A stretch of DNA of 40,493 nucleotides from positions 1 through 40,493 of the IMG/VR virus record IMGVR_UViG_3300035659_000048. One strand, 5' to 3'. Under the pieces are notes generated by a model. The model did no database searches. It was not told the DNA's origin and saw nothing but the letters and a program-made list of their open reading frames with translations. The stretch comes from a virus. Each line of letters opens with the position of its first letter. The stretch's first letter is position 1. Both the position numbers and the translations under genes were made by a program. Of the stretch, positions 6,273-13,878 are shown in pieces.

Positions 6273-6434
6273 TCAATGCGCTTGTGCGCGGCGGGATCGG
6301 GCCATCGCGCGCTGAGCGTCAAGCCATGCCTGCACCTGCTCCTCGTACTGCACCGGCGTCAGATTGTACCGGCGCAACTCCGCCTTCTTCGCCTCGTAGT
6401 CGCGCCAAAATTTTTTGTCATTGTGCTGACTCAT
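6273..6434 (-). CDS. Small basic helical protein (53 aa)
   Basis: The ATG at 6434 has GGGAAAGG about 10 bases upstream, and the ORF overlaps the end of the 88-aa gene by 17 bases. The product is strongly helical and charged (MSQHNDKKFWRDYEAKKAEL, then YNLTPVQYEEQVQAWLDAQ, and a basic tail RSRRAQAH). It might be a small DNA- or polymerase-associated factor. No motif was recognised. The 59 bases downstream before the next start hold only that gene's ribosome site. Confidence 0.6.
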   Translation of the reverse strand: MSQHNDKKFWRDYEAKKAELRRYNLTPVQYEEQVQAWLDAQRAMARSRRAQAH

Positions 6435-6684
6435 ATTTCTTTTGCCTTTCCCGGGCGATCTTCAGATCAGATAGCGTTTGTAAATCTTTCTCAATCAATA
6501 TAAGGTCGGCGGACATCTCTTTGCGCTCGTGGAGTAGTTCCGGGTTCTGAAAATCCATCAGTACCTTCTCCAGCGTTGTCCGCATCAGGGGTAAATCTAC
6601 AGGTTCTAAGATCGCCAAGTGCCTTAACAATTTTTCCCGATAGGCCGTATCGCTGTTCGATACGGAACATGATTGATTGGGCAT
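6418..6684 (-). CDS. Unknown helical protein overlapping the helicase gene (88 aa)
   Basis: The start ATG at 6684 carries a textbook AGGAGG with 8-base spacing although it lies 194 bases inside the 3' end of the DnaB-like helicase gene, in a different frame. The product has natural-looking composition: MPNQSCSVSNSDTAYREKLL, then LPLMRTTLEKVLMDFQNPEL and a long charged helix to the end (LILIEKDLQTLSDLKIARER). It resembles small phage proteins that assist replication, but no family was identified. The overlap means the last 65 residues of the helicase and the first 65 of this protein are encoded by the same DNA. Confidence 0.66.
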   Translation of the reverse strand: MPNQSCSVSNSDTAYREKLLRHLAILEPVDLPLMRTTLEKVLMDFQNPELLHERKEMSADLILIEKDLQTLSDLKIARERQKKYESAQ

Positions 6685-7837
6685 GGTACTCGCCTCCTGT
6701 AAACTCGGTTTTTTTTCGGTTTGGGTTGTGCATGGTGATGATGGTGTCGGCGTTCTCGGCGGCAGCCTGGCTTTCCTTGATGTACTGCATGTTGGGTATC
6801 TCGTCATCGTCTAATTTCTCAGCTTCTCCCGATAATTGACACAAGGCAATCACCCCCACCCTCATCTCCCGCGACAAGTCGGCCAAGTCCATTGAAACAT
6901 CTTCAACTTCGCGCACCCGATCACCGGCCTTTGCCCGAGTAGATCGCATGCGCTGGAGAAAATCAACGAAGACAAAATCGACAGAACCTTTCGATCTGGC
7001 TTGATGTATCCGCGCGCGCAGTTCGGGCACGGTGCGATCCCGGCAGATGTGCCAGTGCATGGCATCGAGCGGACCCATACCAATGGCCATCTTCGAGTAT
7101 TCCCGCTTCGGCATCGCTGTTGCCATGAGACTCGTGTTCAGATCCGCGCACCATCCGAGACCGCACGATAGCAACTGAATGCGGTTCATCTCCAGCGAGT
7201 CAATGAGTACGCCGTGATCCGCTTGGGATAGCATCGCCGCGCAGTGGATCATGAACCGGCTTTTCCCCGTCTTCTTGAGCGCCCCTAAGAGGTAGAATTT
7301 GTCTCGCTCGAAACCTCCCAATACCGAATCAAAATCGGGAAGTCCGATCCCGGTTCCAACGATTTCCCTCCCCGACAGTGACGCGGCCTCCAGAATTTGC
7401 AGGAGTCGTATTACCTCGCGGTGGTGGTCATATTCCTCGTCGATGCTGGCCCCCAGAATCACGTTCGCCATCTGGTCTTGAATCGTCCGTGCAATGATGA
7501 GAGGATCGACGCTCGTATTGGCATGCACCATCGCGTTACCAATGGCGCGGCGTGCGGAGTGTGCCCGCAGGTCGGCCAGCGCTATTTCCCCGCAGTCCGG
7601 GGACAACTGTAGGCAACCTATGAGTGTGTCGAGTAGTACACTCGGTATGGAGTCTGGGTTGATTTCGTGGTGCTCTGTCCACTGGACAACGAGCGCCTGC
7701 GCGAGGATTCGGTTATCTCCGACGCACATTTCCGGCACGAACCCGGCTGGGATGGAACGTTGCGCGAGGATCCCAGACAGTGCTCGTCTTTCGGCGGTTT
7801 CGTCGCGGCTGCTCGCGAGGTCCAAAAATCTCTGCAT
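6491..7837 (-). CDS. DnaB-like replicative helicase (448 aa)
   Basis: A RecA-fold hexameric helicase of the DnaB type. The N-terminal 100 residues match a DnaB N-domain plan (AERRALSGILAQ). Walker A is GALKKTGKS at residues 185-193, Walker B is in VDFVFVDFLQRM (286-297), the H4 glutamine is in VIALCQLSGEAE (329-340), and the end of the ATPase core is near QSIMFRIEQRYGLSGKIV. The C-terminal tail of about 50 residues is low-complexity and overlaps the 88-aa gene. It follows the DUF1376 gene by 3 bases. Together they form the usual phage pair of replication organiser or loader and helicase. It would unwind the phage replication fork in the cytoplasm. Confidence 0.87.
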   Translation of the reverse strand: MQRFLDLASSRDETAERRALSGILAQRSIPAGFVPEMCVGDNRILAQALVVQWTEHHEINPDSIPSVLLDTLIGCLQLSPDCGEIALADLRAHSARRAIGNAMVHANTSVDPLIIARTIQDQMANVILGASIDEEYDHHREVIRLLQILEAASLSGREIVGTGIGLPDFDSVLGGFERDKFYLLGALKKTGKSRFMIHCAAMLSQADHGVLIDSLEMNRIQLLSCGLGWCADLNTSLMATAMPKREYSKMAIGMGPLDAMHWHICRDRTVPELRARIHQARSKGSVDFVFVDFLQRMRSTRAKAGDRVREVEDVSMDLADLSREMRVGVIALCQLSGEAEKLDDDEIPNMQYIKESQAAAENADTIITMHNPNRKKTEFTGGEYHAQSIMFRIEQRYGLSGKIVKALGDLRTCRFTPDADNAGEGTDGFSEPGTTPRAQRDVRRPYID

Positions 7838-7840
7838 GAA

Positions 7841-8563
7841 TCACCATTCCTTGGGTATATTGAGTTGTTCTGGGGTTACTGATAAGGACGATGGTTTTGC
7901 AGGGGCTCGTGCGTATTCCCCGGCGTTGTGCTCCCAGGTTCGCACCGAGGCATGCCAAGATTTCATTTTGCTCTTACCAACCATCCATCCATTGGATTCG
8001 TAGTGGTCGAAGAACGCCTTGGCGCTCACCTTGGGGTGTCCCTGTCCGTACCGTTCAGCGCAGTATGCAGTCAAGTCTTCCATGGTCGGCGGTACTTGCT
8101 CTAGCTTACTCTTTCTTAATTGCTTTTCATTCAATTCAGATACAAGCAATTCAGAAGATACAATTGCATTTGCATTTGCTATGTCACGTGAACGTTTCGC
8201 GTTCGTATCGCGTTTATTTCGCGTTCGTCTCGCGTTTTTGTTGTTAGGACGTTGATTTTTCTCGAACTTACGAGACACCTCTAATTGCAGTTCGTTATAC
8301 AATCGCCCTAAATGCTCCTCACATTCACCTATTTTGAACGCACGAATGACACTGGTTTTTATGTTCATCCATTCCTCAATCGACAGACGAGCAATCGAAG
8401 CTAGTTCCGCGTCGTCATTGGGTAGTGTTGCCCGTGGCTCCTGAAGCCATGCCTCGCAAAGTAGATAGACGTATGCCTTCACCGCATCCCCACTCATTGA
8501 GAACACGGTTCTTGAGCAAAGCCAGTTACGGACGTACATCGGGAAGTATGGCGTTTTAGACAC
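7841..8563 (-). CDS. DUF1376/DnaD-like replication initiation protein (240 aa)
   Basis: Residues 1-60 (SKTPYFPMYVRNWLCS, AVKAYVYLLCEAWLQ, LPNDDAELASIARLSIEEW) match DUF1376-type winged-helix domains of phage replication proteins. A basic linker at about 105-140 (NNKNARRTRNKRDTN) is followed by a C-terminal block (MEDLTAYCAERYG.., DHYESNGWMVGKSKMKSW) typical of the helicase-loading end of these proteins. The frame is open up to 8716, but the extra 51 residues would lie across the -35 box, start site and terminator leader. The GTG at 8563, just before SKTPYFP, is therefore chosen. It probably binds the origin and recruits the DnaB-like helicase encoded directly downstream. Confidence 0.8.
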   Translation of the reverse strand: MSKTPYFPMYVRNWLCSRTVFSMSGDAVKAYVYLLCEAWLQEPRATLPNDDAELASIARLSIEEWMNIKTSVIRAFKIGECEEHLGRLYNELQLEVSRKFEKNQRPNNKNARRTRNKRDTNAKRSRDIANANAIVSSELLVSELNEKQLRKSKLEQVPPTMEDLTAYCAERYGQGHPKVSAKAFFDHYESNGWMVGKSKMKSWHASVRTWEHNAGEYARAPAKPSSLSVTPEQLNIPKEW

Positions 8564-8576
8564 GGTCCGCCAGTCA

Positions 8577-8628
8577 GAAAAAGCCCCTCGGATGCGCCAG
8601 CCCCGCAAAAGGAAAGCGCACCCCGAGG
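8577..8628 (-). terminator. Attenuator-type intrinsic terminator in the replication operon leader
   Basis: On the minus strand CCTCGGGGTGCGC (8628-8616) pairs with GCGCATCCGAGG (8597-8586), an 11-12 bp stem with one bulge, followed by GGCTTTTT (8585-8578). It lies between the promoter at 8716-8688 and the GTG start at 8563, so it must be bypassed to express the replication genes. Its 18-base loop contains TTGCGGGGC (8608-8600), fully complementary to GCCCCGCAA at the 5' end of the leader (8680-8672). Confidence 0.68.
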
Positions 8629-8680
8629 CGTTGATTCGCAGGGGCGTTAGATAGTCAAAATCGTGGAAACCTTGCGGGGC
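8600..8680 (-). ncRNA. Leader RNA with alternative pairings ahead of replication genes
   Basis: The predicted transcript from the promoter at 8716-8688 begins near 8681 with GCCCCGCAAGG. The first nine bases are perfectly complementary to a segment of the downstream terminator loop (8608-8600). Formation of this helix would compete with, or make a pseudoknot with, the terminator. The layout (strong promoter, about 80-base sensor region, terminator, start codon) is that of an attenuation or riboswitch-like leader. No known class was recognised and no leader peptide is evident. Confidence 0.5.
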
Positions 8681-8687
8681 ATGACTG

Positions 8688-8716
8688 AATATAATGCGTT
8701 TGCAGGCCCGTGTCAA
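8688..8716 (-). promoter_or_regulatory. Sigma70-type early promoter of the replication operon
   Basis: On the minus strand a perfect TTGACA (8716-8711), 17 bases, and TATATT (8693-8688). Identical hexamers and spacing are found ahead of the other two early units. The predicted start is near 8681. Its strength suggests immediate-early expression by the unmodified host polymerase. Confidence 0.78.
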
Positions 8717-9106
8717 GAGGAATTTTCTGCCGCGTCATGTCAGAAAGTGGCGTTTTCTGCGAAATTTCAATGTCAGGCAATTGACTGTCATCTGCCGGGC
8801 ACTTGCATGCATGTTTGTCTGAAGAGCTGACTTCCACCGCTTTTACATGACGGCGATGGAGTGGTCGGCGTTTCATTGGGTTCCGGGCTGGACCGAAGAG
8901 CGAGGCTGGGCGTACACGGGGCAGGGCATCTACATGGCGTTGATGTTCCTCGACACGCGGCCGGCGCGGCTCATGTCCGCGTGGTTGCAGGATGAGACGG
9001 AACGCCGGGGCGTGGAAGGCCACAAAGGATGTGATAGGGCGAGTGTTGCTCGCCCTTGTGCTGGTGTTGCTGCTGCCGTTTGTGATCTACCGCAAGCAGA
9101 CGGGGT
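8717..9106. other. 390-bp region without a confident gene, between late and early operons
   Basis: This is where the late operon ends and the early operon begins. It contains a perfect hairpin AGGGCGAG-TGTTG-CTCGCCCT (9036-9056), about 50 bases downstream of the last late gene. It may terminate or stabilise the late transcript, although no T-run follows. On the plus strand a 42-codon ORF (8992-9120) would encode a peptide with one strong transmembrane segment (VLLALVLVLLLPFVIY), but it has no good ribosome site and would be the only plus-strand gene. Nothing else was recognised. Confidence 0.4.
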
Positions 9107-9478
9107 CTACTGGTGCTTGATGATTTTTTGCAACACCACAAAAATCATCGGCTCATACCATATCTCCCGGCCCGCGGCGTCTTTCTCGGGCAGGGTAATC
9201 GGCTCAATCGGAATCTCGCATTCCAGCGCATCAAGTTCCTCGAACTCCTTGCGCAGGGGCTCCGGTAGGGAATCAATGGCCGTGCCGTCTTTGATTTTGT
9301 TTCGCTCGGCGATTTCTTTTTGGATCTTCGAATATTGCTTGCATCGCGCATTGACAAATTCGATCACATCCACGACAGTCCACGCGAGCTTGGGGGGCAA
9401 CGGCTTTCCCGACAGCATACCGAGTGCGCGTCCGAACGGCATCCCGACAAGCTCCGCATTCGTGAACTTCACTGACAT
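9107..9478 (-). CDS. Unknown protein at the end of the late operon (123 aa)
   Basis: The ATG at 9478 is chosen over an earlier in-frame ATG because it has GAGGAGGGG about 6 bases upstream. The product is a soluble, mainly helical protein (SVKFTNAELVGMPFGRALGM, then VVDVIEFVNARCKQYSKIQKEI and LEPLRK-like acidic segments) ending in a hydrophobic strand (MIFVVLQKIIKHQ). It looks like a small phage protein with a helical core. No catalytic motif or membrane segment is seen. It follows a glycosyltransferase gene by 24 bases and may be part of the late glycan/tail-fibre group by position only. Confidence 0.65.
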   Translation of the reverse strand: MSVKFTNAELVGMPFGRALGMLSGKPLPPKLAWTVVDVIEFVNARCKQYSKIQKEIAERNKIKDGTAIDSLPEPLRKEFEELDALECEIPIEPITLPEKDAAGREIWYEPMIFVVLQKIIKHQ

Positions 9479-9502
9479 ACATCCCCTCCTCATGGTTTTG
9501 GT

Positions 9503-10198
9503 TTATTGTCCGTGCCCTACCACATTATCGCAGTCACAGTACACCGGGATTCCTGCCCGTTGTGCCTGCAAGCAAAACCCGATATCCTCGCCAAGTTCAT
9601 CCGCCTCGTCGCCGTTGTCGATTACCCCGCGCCGAAACCACGGGTATTCAAGTCGGCCAAACACCGATGCTATCGCATACATGAATCCGCCGCCAGACCA
9701 GCCACATAGCTGCATCCCTCCGGCACTATTGTGTATCCTGGTGCAAAGCATACCGTTCATACGATCATCAAAATCCCCGGCCACATAGCAAGAAGCCAGC
9801 GGTTCGTCTGTCGTCCGATACGGATAAGCGGCGGATACAATCTCCTTGCCACATGACACCAGACGATCAATTTGCTCCGGCTCGAAACTGTGGTCATGAT
9901 CCATAAATACAATACCTTGACAATCGGCAATCTCCTGATGTTTCTTTTTGCTGCCGTTCCAGATATTCACTCCGTTGTTCCGCGCTGTCGAAACGAAGCA
10001 ATGCGACGAGGGATAAATCAGGTATCGATACTCACCGCGAAGTACTGTATATCCGCGATATTTCGTTTCTGTGCTCAGACTCAATTCGTCAATGATTTTA
10101 TCCGTCCCGGCAAAACGAATCAGAGACTGCCGCAGACCTTCGGTGATGCCCGTGGCAAACCCAGGATAGCACGTGACTATAATACGAATTGTTTTCAT
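9503..10198 (-). CDS. GT2-like glycosyltransferase (231 aa)
   Basis: A phage-type GT-A glycosyltransferase. The DxD-like metal/nucleotide-sugar motif is D100-H-D102 in GIVFMDHDHSF. The acceptor and catalytic side shows a GGGFMYAI strand, then the acidic DEADELGEDIGFCLQAQRAG, a typical ED-rich catalytic block, and a final GH. The N-terminus (KTIRIIVTCYPG) is a plain Rossmann-like strand with no signal or membrane segment, so it should act in the cytoplasm. The gene overlaps the tail fibre stop (ATGA), so it is co-translated with the fibre. That context suggests modification of a virion component or of a host surface glycan; the donor sugar cannot be told. Confidence 0.75.
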   Translation of the reverse strand: MKTIRIIVTCYPGFATGITEGLRQSLIRFAGTDKIIDELSLSTETKYRGYTVLRGEYRYLIYPSSHCFVSTARNNGVNIWNGSKKKHQEIADCQGIVFMDHDHSFEPEQIDRLVSCGKEIVSAAYPYRTTDEPLASCYVAGDFDDRMNGMLCTRIHNSAGGMQLCGWSGGGFMYAIASVFGRLEYPWFRRGVIDNGDEADELGEDIGFCLQAQRAGIPVYCDCDNVVGHGQ

Positions 10199-11724
10199 AT
10201 TGTCGTTACCGACGTATACGGCAAAGTATAGAGGCTATTATCGATTTGCAACGTCACGGTTCCAATCGGAGTAGTGTATGCACCTGATTGCCCACCGCCG
10301 CACGCGACACGCTTATTTGTCTCACAGTATAATCGATTGGAGAACTCAGCCCACGATCCACAGTCAAATTTTGCCTTCAATCCATCGGAATAAATTTTGA
10401 GGTCCGGCGATGCATAGGAATTTCCGAATCCGGCATACAGGGTATCTCCCATATATATTCCACCAGCATGGATACCAATCGTTTCAGCCGTACTCCCTAT
10501 GCACAGACTCAACACATCTGTGGAATGATCGTATCGTATAACCCCACGCTGGCTACTTGTCGGAGAACCGAAATAAATTCCTCCGGCATTTGCAGCAGGG
10601 GTAAGGATACTAATCCAAGCGTCACCATTTCTTTCGATTGACAATAATGTATTGGCCGCAGATGTCACCGTACCCGCGTTGCTTTCTGCGACGTGCAGCA
10701 GTGTGTCAATGTCCATGCCGAGTGCGCCAATGCCCACGAGGCCCGCTGCTGTAATAGTTTCCCGCACCACGTTGTTCGTGGCGAGGTAGAGAGGGGTATT
10801 GGAGTGGTTGTCGATGACAGCGCCGGTGATGTTCCTCAAATAAATAAGAGATTTCCCTGTAGAAGCAAGCCCACCGCAGTGATTGCTATATTCAGTGCAA
10901 AGCGTCGAATTGGCTACCAATGTTATCTGATTAATGCTATTGCTCAACGCAGTAATTGCACTATACGCGGAGACGTGGTTATTCACATTTGATATTGTTA
11001 AGGATGTGGCGTTGTCTTGATCTTTCGACGCATGCACGAAGTAAGACGGGGAAACGCCGAAGCCGATACCAGTGGCATTCTCTATAATCTGCGAATTGGC
11101 CCACGATGTCGAAGACGCAGCTTTGGGAATCGTGCCAACTGTTACACCGTGGGCTGCGGGGGCGTAATACGCCCCATGCTGCCCGTCGAGTTTGTCGGAG
11201 TCGGCAGCAGTGCCCCCAACGGCAAGCGCGCCCACATCCGAGTAGGTCAATCCGTGCGCCGCCCATGCCGGATGTGCTGGAGGTCCAACCAGTTTCAAAA
11301 ACATCCCGGAACTTTGAGGCATGAGCTTTTCCCAGAGACCGGACGAGTTACATGCGATCATGGCCCCTTGGATATTTACCGAGTCCAGTGGTTTCCAATC
11401 TGAATGCGAATCCAGCGCGTGAGCCCCGATTCCCCCCGATCCGATGACGTTGCCGCCCGTGAGGTTTCCGCTGGCGTCGTTGCACACGATTCCCGCGACA
11501 GTCATGCCCTTGGCGGTGATATTGTTGAAAACCTCATCGCAGTAGACAAACGCCGACCCGTTCCAATAGCGAGACATCGCCGTCCAGTAGCGATTCGCCC
11601 CGATGCGGTGGACATGCGCCTTCGTCTGGTCCGTCATCTGCGCGGATTGCCCGTCGTCAAGCCCCGCGAGGATGTTTGCCCAGGTGTCGTTGATCTGCGT
11701 AATATGGACATTCTGAGTTGCCAT
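10195..11724 (-). CDS. Tail fibre or host-range protein (509 aa)
   Basis: The start ATG at 11724 is set by AGGAGG 7 bases upstream; a longer in-frame start would overlap the upstream glycosyltransferase gene. The N-terminal third has the segment AADSDKLDGQHGAYYAPAAHG, the DKLDGxxxAYY motif found in many phage tail fibres. The central and C-terminal parts are glycine-, serine- and asparagine-rich with short strand repeats (GLVGIGALGMDIDTLLHVAES, GGIYFGSPTSSQRGVIRYD), like receptor-binding shafts that end with genome-browser-style sampling repeats. It probably forms trimers and contacts the host surface. It is embedded among sugar-transfer genes, so the fibre itself may be a modification target. 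Base composition is lower in GC than the neighbours, in line with frequent exchange of receptor-binding modules. Confidence 0.78.
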   Translation of the reverse strand: MATQNVHITQINDTWANILAGLDDGQSAQMTDQTKAHVHRIGANRYWTAMSRYWNGSAFVYCDEVFNNITAKGMTVAGIVCNDASGNLTGGNVIGSGGIGAHALDSHSDWKPLDSVNIQGAMIACNSSGLWEKLMPQSSGMFLKLVGPPAHPAWAAHGLTYSDVGALAVGGTAADSDKLDGQHGAYYAPAAHGVTVGTIPKAASSTSWANSQIIENATGIGFGVSPSYFVHASKDQDNATSLTISNVNNHVSAYSAITALSNSINQITLVANSTLCTEYSNHCGGLASTGKSLIYLRNITGAVIDNHSNTPLYLATNNVVRETITAAGLVGIGALGMDIDTLLHVAESNAGTVTSAANTLLSIERNGDAWISILTPAANAGGIYFGSPTSSQRGVIRYDHSTDVLSLCIGSTAETIGIHAGGIYMGDTLYAGFGNSYASPDLKIYSDGLKAKFDCGSWAEFSNRLYCETNKRVACGGGQSGAYTTPIGTVTLQIDNSLYTLPYTSVTTI

Positions 11725-11735
11725 GATGCATCCTC

Positions 11736-12701
11736 CTATTTCTTCTGTACCATTCCACCAATCGGGAAGGTCATGGATTCGAGTCTGTGCCATTCGTCAA
11801 CTATCGCTTCGAGTCCGCAACGCACTTTTCCTTCGAGTTTCGCGGTGAGTCCCGGTGCCGCATTATCGCCCATATCCCGGTAGTATCGCTCCATGTGTCC
11901 CTCCGCCCAACCGTCCTGAGCGACACGGCCATGGATCGAATACACGCGGTCCCCGGCGTTCGTGAACCAGTAATCGTTCTCGACGACCATGAAGGTCTGC
12001 GGCGCAAGATTCGTCTGATGGACCTGGGTCATTGCTTCCATGGGGAAGATGATCATATCGCAGGCGCGAGCGAGCTTCTGAACCGCGATATTCCAGCAGA
12101 AAATATCACCGATTCCCTTGACGTTACCCTCTTTGTCAACCTGCTTTCCGTTGAAGCAAATCCGGTTGTAGTATTCGAATACGTATTTCCAGGAAGGCAT
12201 ATCGAAGATGATCGGCACTGAGCAGTGCATATTGTAAAGCTTGGTTGGCTCAGTGAAAAGTGGCTCGCCGTTGGCTGTGAAGTTCGGGCCGATCTGCCAC
12301 TTGAAGCGCTCGTTGCACCCTACCATAAAGCGCTTACCGCGTACCAACTCAAAGAGATCGAAGAATTGCGGGGATACGATGAACATGTCGGCATCGAGCA
12401 GGCACACCGAATCGTACTTCATGGCGTACTCGATGATGTAGGAGAAGCGGGCGCGCTTGATAAACTCAATGCGTTTCGTCTCAATAGGACACTCGATACT
12501 CGATCTGTCAACGCTGATAGGGATAACGTTGAACGAGAAGAGATGAGTGAAGTCGAAATACTTCACCGGGAATTCGTGGTGCAGGATGTAGACATCCAAA
12601 TCCTTCGGATTCTCGCACCGCTTCTCGATGCTGTTCAGAAGAACGTGGAGATATGGCAAGTAATTGTCTGTAGACGCAATGAAAATGGCCTTAGTCCCCA
12701 T
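11736..12701 (-). CDS. GT8-like glycosyltransferase (321 aa)
   Basis: A GT-A fold enzyme that should transfer a sugar from a nucleotide donor. The N-terminus TKAIFIASTDNYLPYLHVLL is the usual first strand and helix. The DxD motif D103-A-D105 is in SVCLLDADMFI, followed by conserved FMVGCNERFKW and a later GDIFCWNIAVQKL block, as in GT8/DUF-type transferases. No membrane anchor is present. It is separated from the next glycosyltransferase gene by 3 bases and lies immediately upstream of the tail fibre. Family placement between GT8 and other DxD transferases is tentative, but glycosyltransferase activity is likely. Confidence 0.75.
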   Translation of the reverse strand: MGTKAIFIASTDNYLPYLHVLLNSIEKRCENPKDLDVYILHHEFPVKYFDFTHLFSFNVIPISVDRSSIECPIETKRIEFIKRARFSYIIEYAMKYDSVCLLDADMFIVSPQFFDLFELVRGKRFMVGCNERFKWQIGPNFTANGEPLFTEPTKLYNMHCSVPIIFDMPSWKYVFEYYNRICFNGKQVDKEGNVKGIGDIFCWNIAVQKLARACDMIIFPMEAMTQVHQTNLAPQTFMVVENDYWFTNAGDRVYSIHGRVAQDGWAEGHMERYYRDMGDNAAPGLTAKLEGKVRCGLEAIVDEWHRLESMTFPIGGMVQKK

Positions 12702-12704
12702 GGG

Positions 12705-13223
12705 TCACTTTCCTTTCCAAAGACGGTGATAGGCGTGATAGACGTAGAGATCCTGCATTACGTGGAGGGTGAAGCCCTTTTCGCGCAAGCGGTCCCCATA
12801 CCAATTGTCAAGACCGAGAAACTTCTCCGGGAACGGCCCGACGGCTTCCCAGCACCGGCGCCGGGTGAGAATGAAGAAACCGCTCATGTGCGGTTTGTGC
12901 GCGGTGATGTCCACGATAATACCATCGTTCTGCAGGGCGAGATCGCGGGCAACAATCATGTGGTCCGTGATGTCGTCGGAAACCTCGTGCGGGTATTTCT
13001 GATGCGGGCACCCGATTCGGTTCGTGAGGCAGGTGATCCAGCCGGCCGTATCGCCTACCTTCTCGATTGCCTTCAGACATCGGTCGTACCAATCGGGAAT
13101 TAGCGCCACAAAAACATCGGTATCAAGGATGAGCACCCAATCCTCGACGTTGCGCATGATCCGGTTGTACGCGGTCCCGAGCTTGAAGTCGGGCTCGTAT
13201 GGTATGCGGATGTCAATGTGCAC
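12705..13223 (-). CDS. Short GT2-like glycosyltransferase (172 aa)
   Basis: A compact GT-A enzyme that begins directly at the donor-binding region. N20 and R21 precede the DxD motif D34-T-D36 in WVLILDTDVFV. The acceptor half has HMSGFFILTRRRCWEAVGPF and LDNWYGDRLREKG, typical of GT2, ending with a conserved VYH. It is shorter than the usual 230-300 aa because the first Rossmann strands are missing; GAGGCG ahead of the ATG supports this start. The gene overlaps the deacetylase gene by 11 bases. Short GT2 proteins of this kind occur in phages and may be fully active, although loss of the first strands could make it dependent on a partner. Confidence 0.72.
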   Translation of the reverse strand: MHIDIRIPYEPDFKLGTAYNRIMRNVEDWVLILDTDVFVALIPDWYDRCLKAIEKVGDTAGWITCLTNRIGCPHQKYPHEVSDDITDHMIVARDLALQNDGIIVDITAHKPHMSGFFILTRRRCWEAVGPFPEKFLGLDNWYGDRLREKGFTLHVMQDLYVYHAYHRLWKGK

Positions 13224-13878
13224 GGTGCGCCTCGATCATGTCGTGGAAGGTGGTGATCCGCGTCTCCGCGCGCCCGGCCGCCGCGATCACCTGGTCAATC
13301 TGTTCGAGAGAAGTTGTGAGCCCGTTGACCTCGACCGGGTGCACCTTGTGGGAGTAGGACATCGTGAACTCATCGCCCTCCATGAGGTTGAACACTGTCT
13401 CAAGCTCCATGACATCGAACTCACTGTCGAAGTGGACCGCCGTCAGGTACTCGGGGCGATCCGGCGGGAAGTCCTCAAAAAGACGGTTTGCGTGCAGCCG
13501 GACCCCGCGCGCGTAGGAATGATAGTTGGGCATCGCCTCGCTGATCGCGTCGTTCGTGCGGCCCCATGGAAAGCAGAACAGGCGCGTTGCCGCGAGTCCA
13601 TGTTCCCACATCCATTCGAGATTGGCCGTGATATTCCCGATTGCCTCATCGATGTGCATCGCATCCATCTTTTGATGAACGTATCCGTGCGAGCATACAT
13701 CCCATCCGGCGTCCTGCAATTCCCGGAGCTGGTCCACCGTCATGTATCCCGGCGTGCCCACGAGTGATCCGCAGACGAAGGACACCGCCCGTATCCCACG
13801 CGCGCGCAGATGCGGGAAGGCATGATCGTACACCGAACTCAACCCATCGTCGAAAGTGAAAATGAAGGTTCCGCTCAT
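13213..13878 (-). CDS. Polysaccharide deacetylase, NodB/CE4 type (221 aa)
   Basis: A metal-dependent enzyme that removes acetyl groups from N-acetyl sugars. The NodB signature TFDDG (residues 8-12) supplies the catalytic and zinc aspartates, and SHGYVH supplies zinc ligands H64 and H68. The later ARG-like and C-terminal FH motifs are recognisable but weaker. No signal peptide is seen, so it is either cytoplasmic, acting on a precursor, or carried on the virion. Neighbours are a methyltransferase (ATGA overlap) and a glycosyltransferase. Possible substrates are a sugar made by this cluster or host capsule, peptidoglycan or LPS; as a virion enzyme it could help penetration. Confidence 0.82.
   Translation of the reverse strand: MSGTFIFTFDDGLSSVYDHAFPHLRARGIRAVSFVCGSLVGTPGYMTVDQLRELQDAGWDVCSHGYVHQKMDAMHIDEAIGNITANLEWMWEHGLAATRLFCFPWGRTNDAISEAMPNYHSYARGVRLHANRLFEDFPPDRPEYLTAVHFDSEFDVMELETVFNLMEGDEFTMSYSHKVHPVEVNGLTTSLEQIDQVIAAAGRAETRITTFHDMIEAHRAH

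Noticed and set aside
8564-8716. Extension of the DUF1376 protein by 51 residues to an ATG at 8716
   Set aside because: That ATG lies on the -35 box of a consensus promoter and the extension covers a terminator; the GTG at 8563 matches the family start.
8847-9788. Long plus-strand open frame, with a 42-codon alternative frame (8992-9120) containing a transmembrane-like segment
   Set aside because: No ribosome site, opposite to all other genes, and most of the long frame is antisense to the 123-aa and glycosyltransferase genes. The short membrane frame is only noted as a possibility in the intergenic entry.
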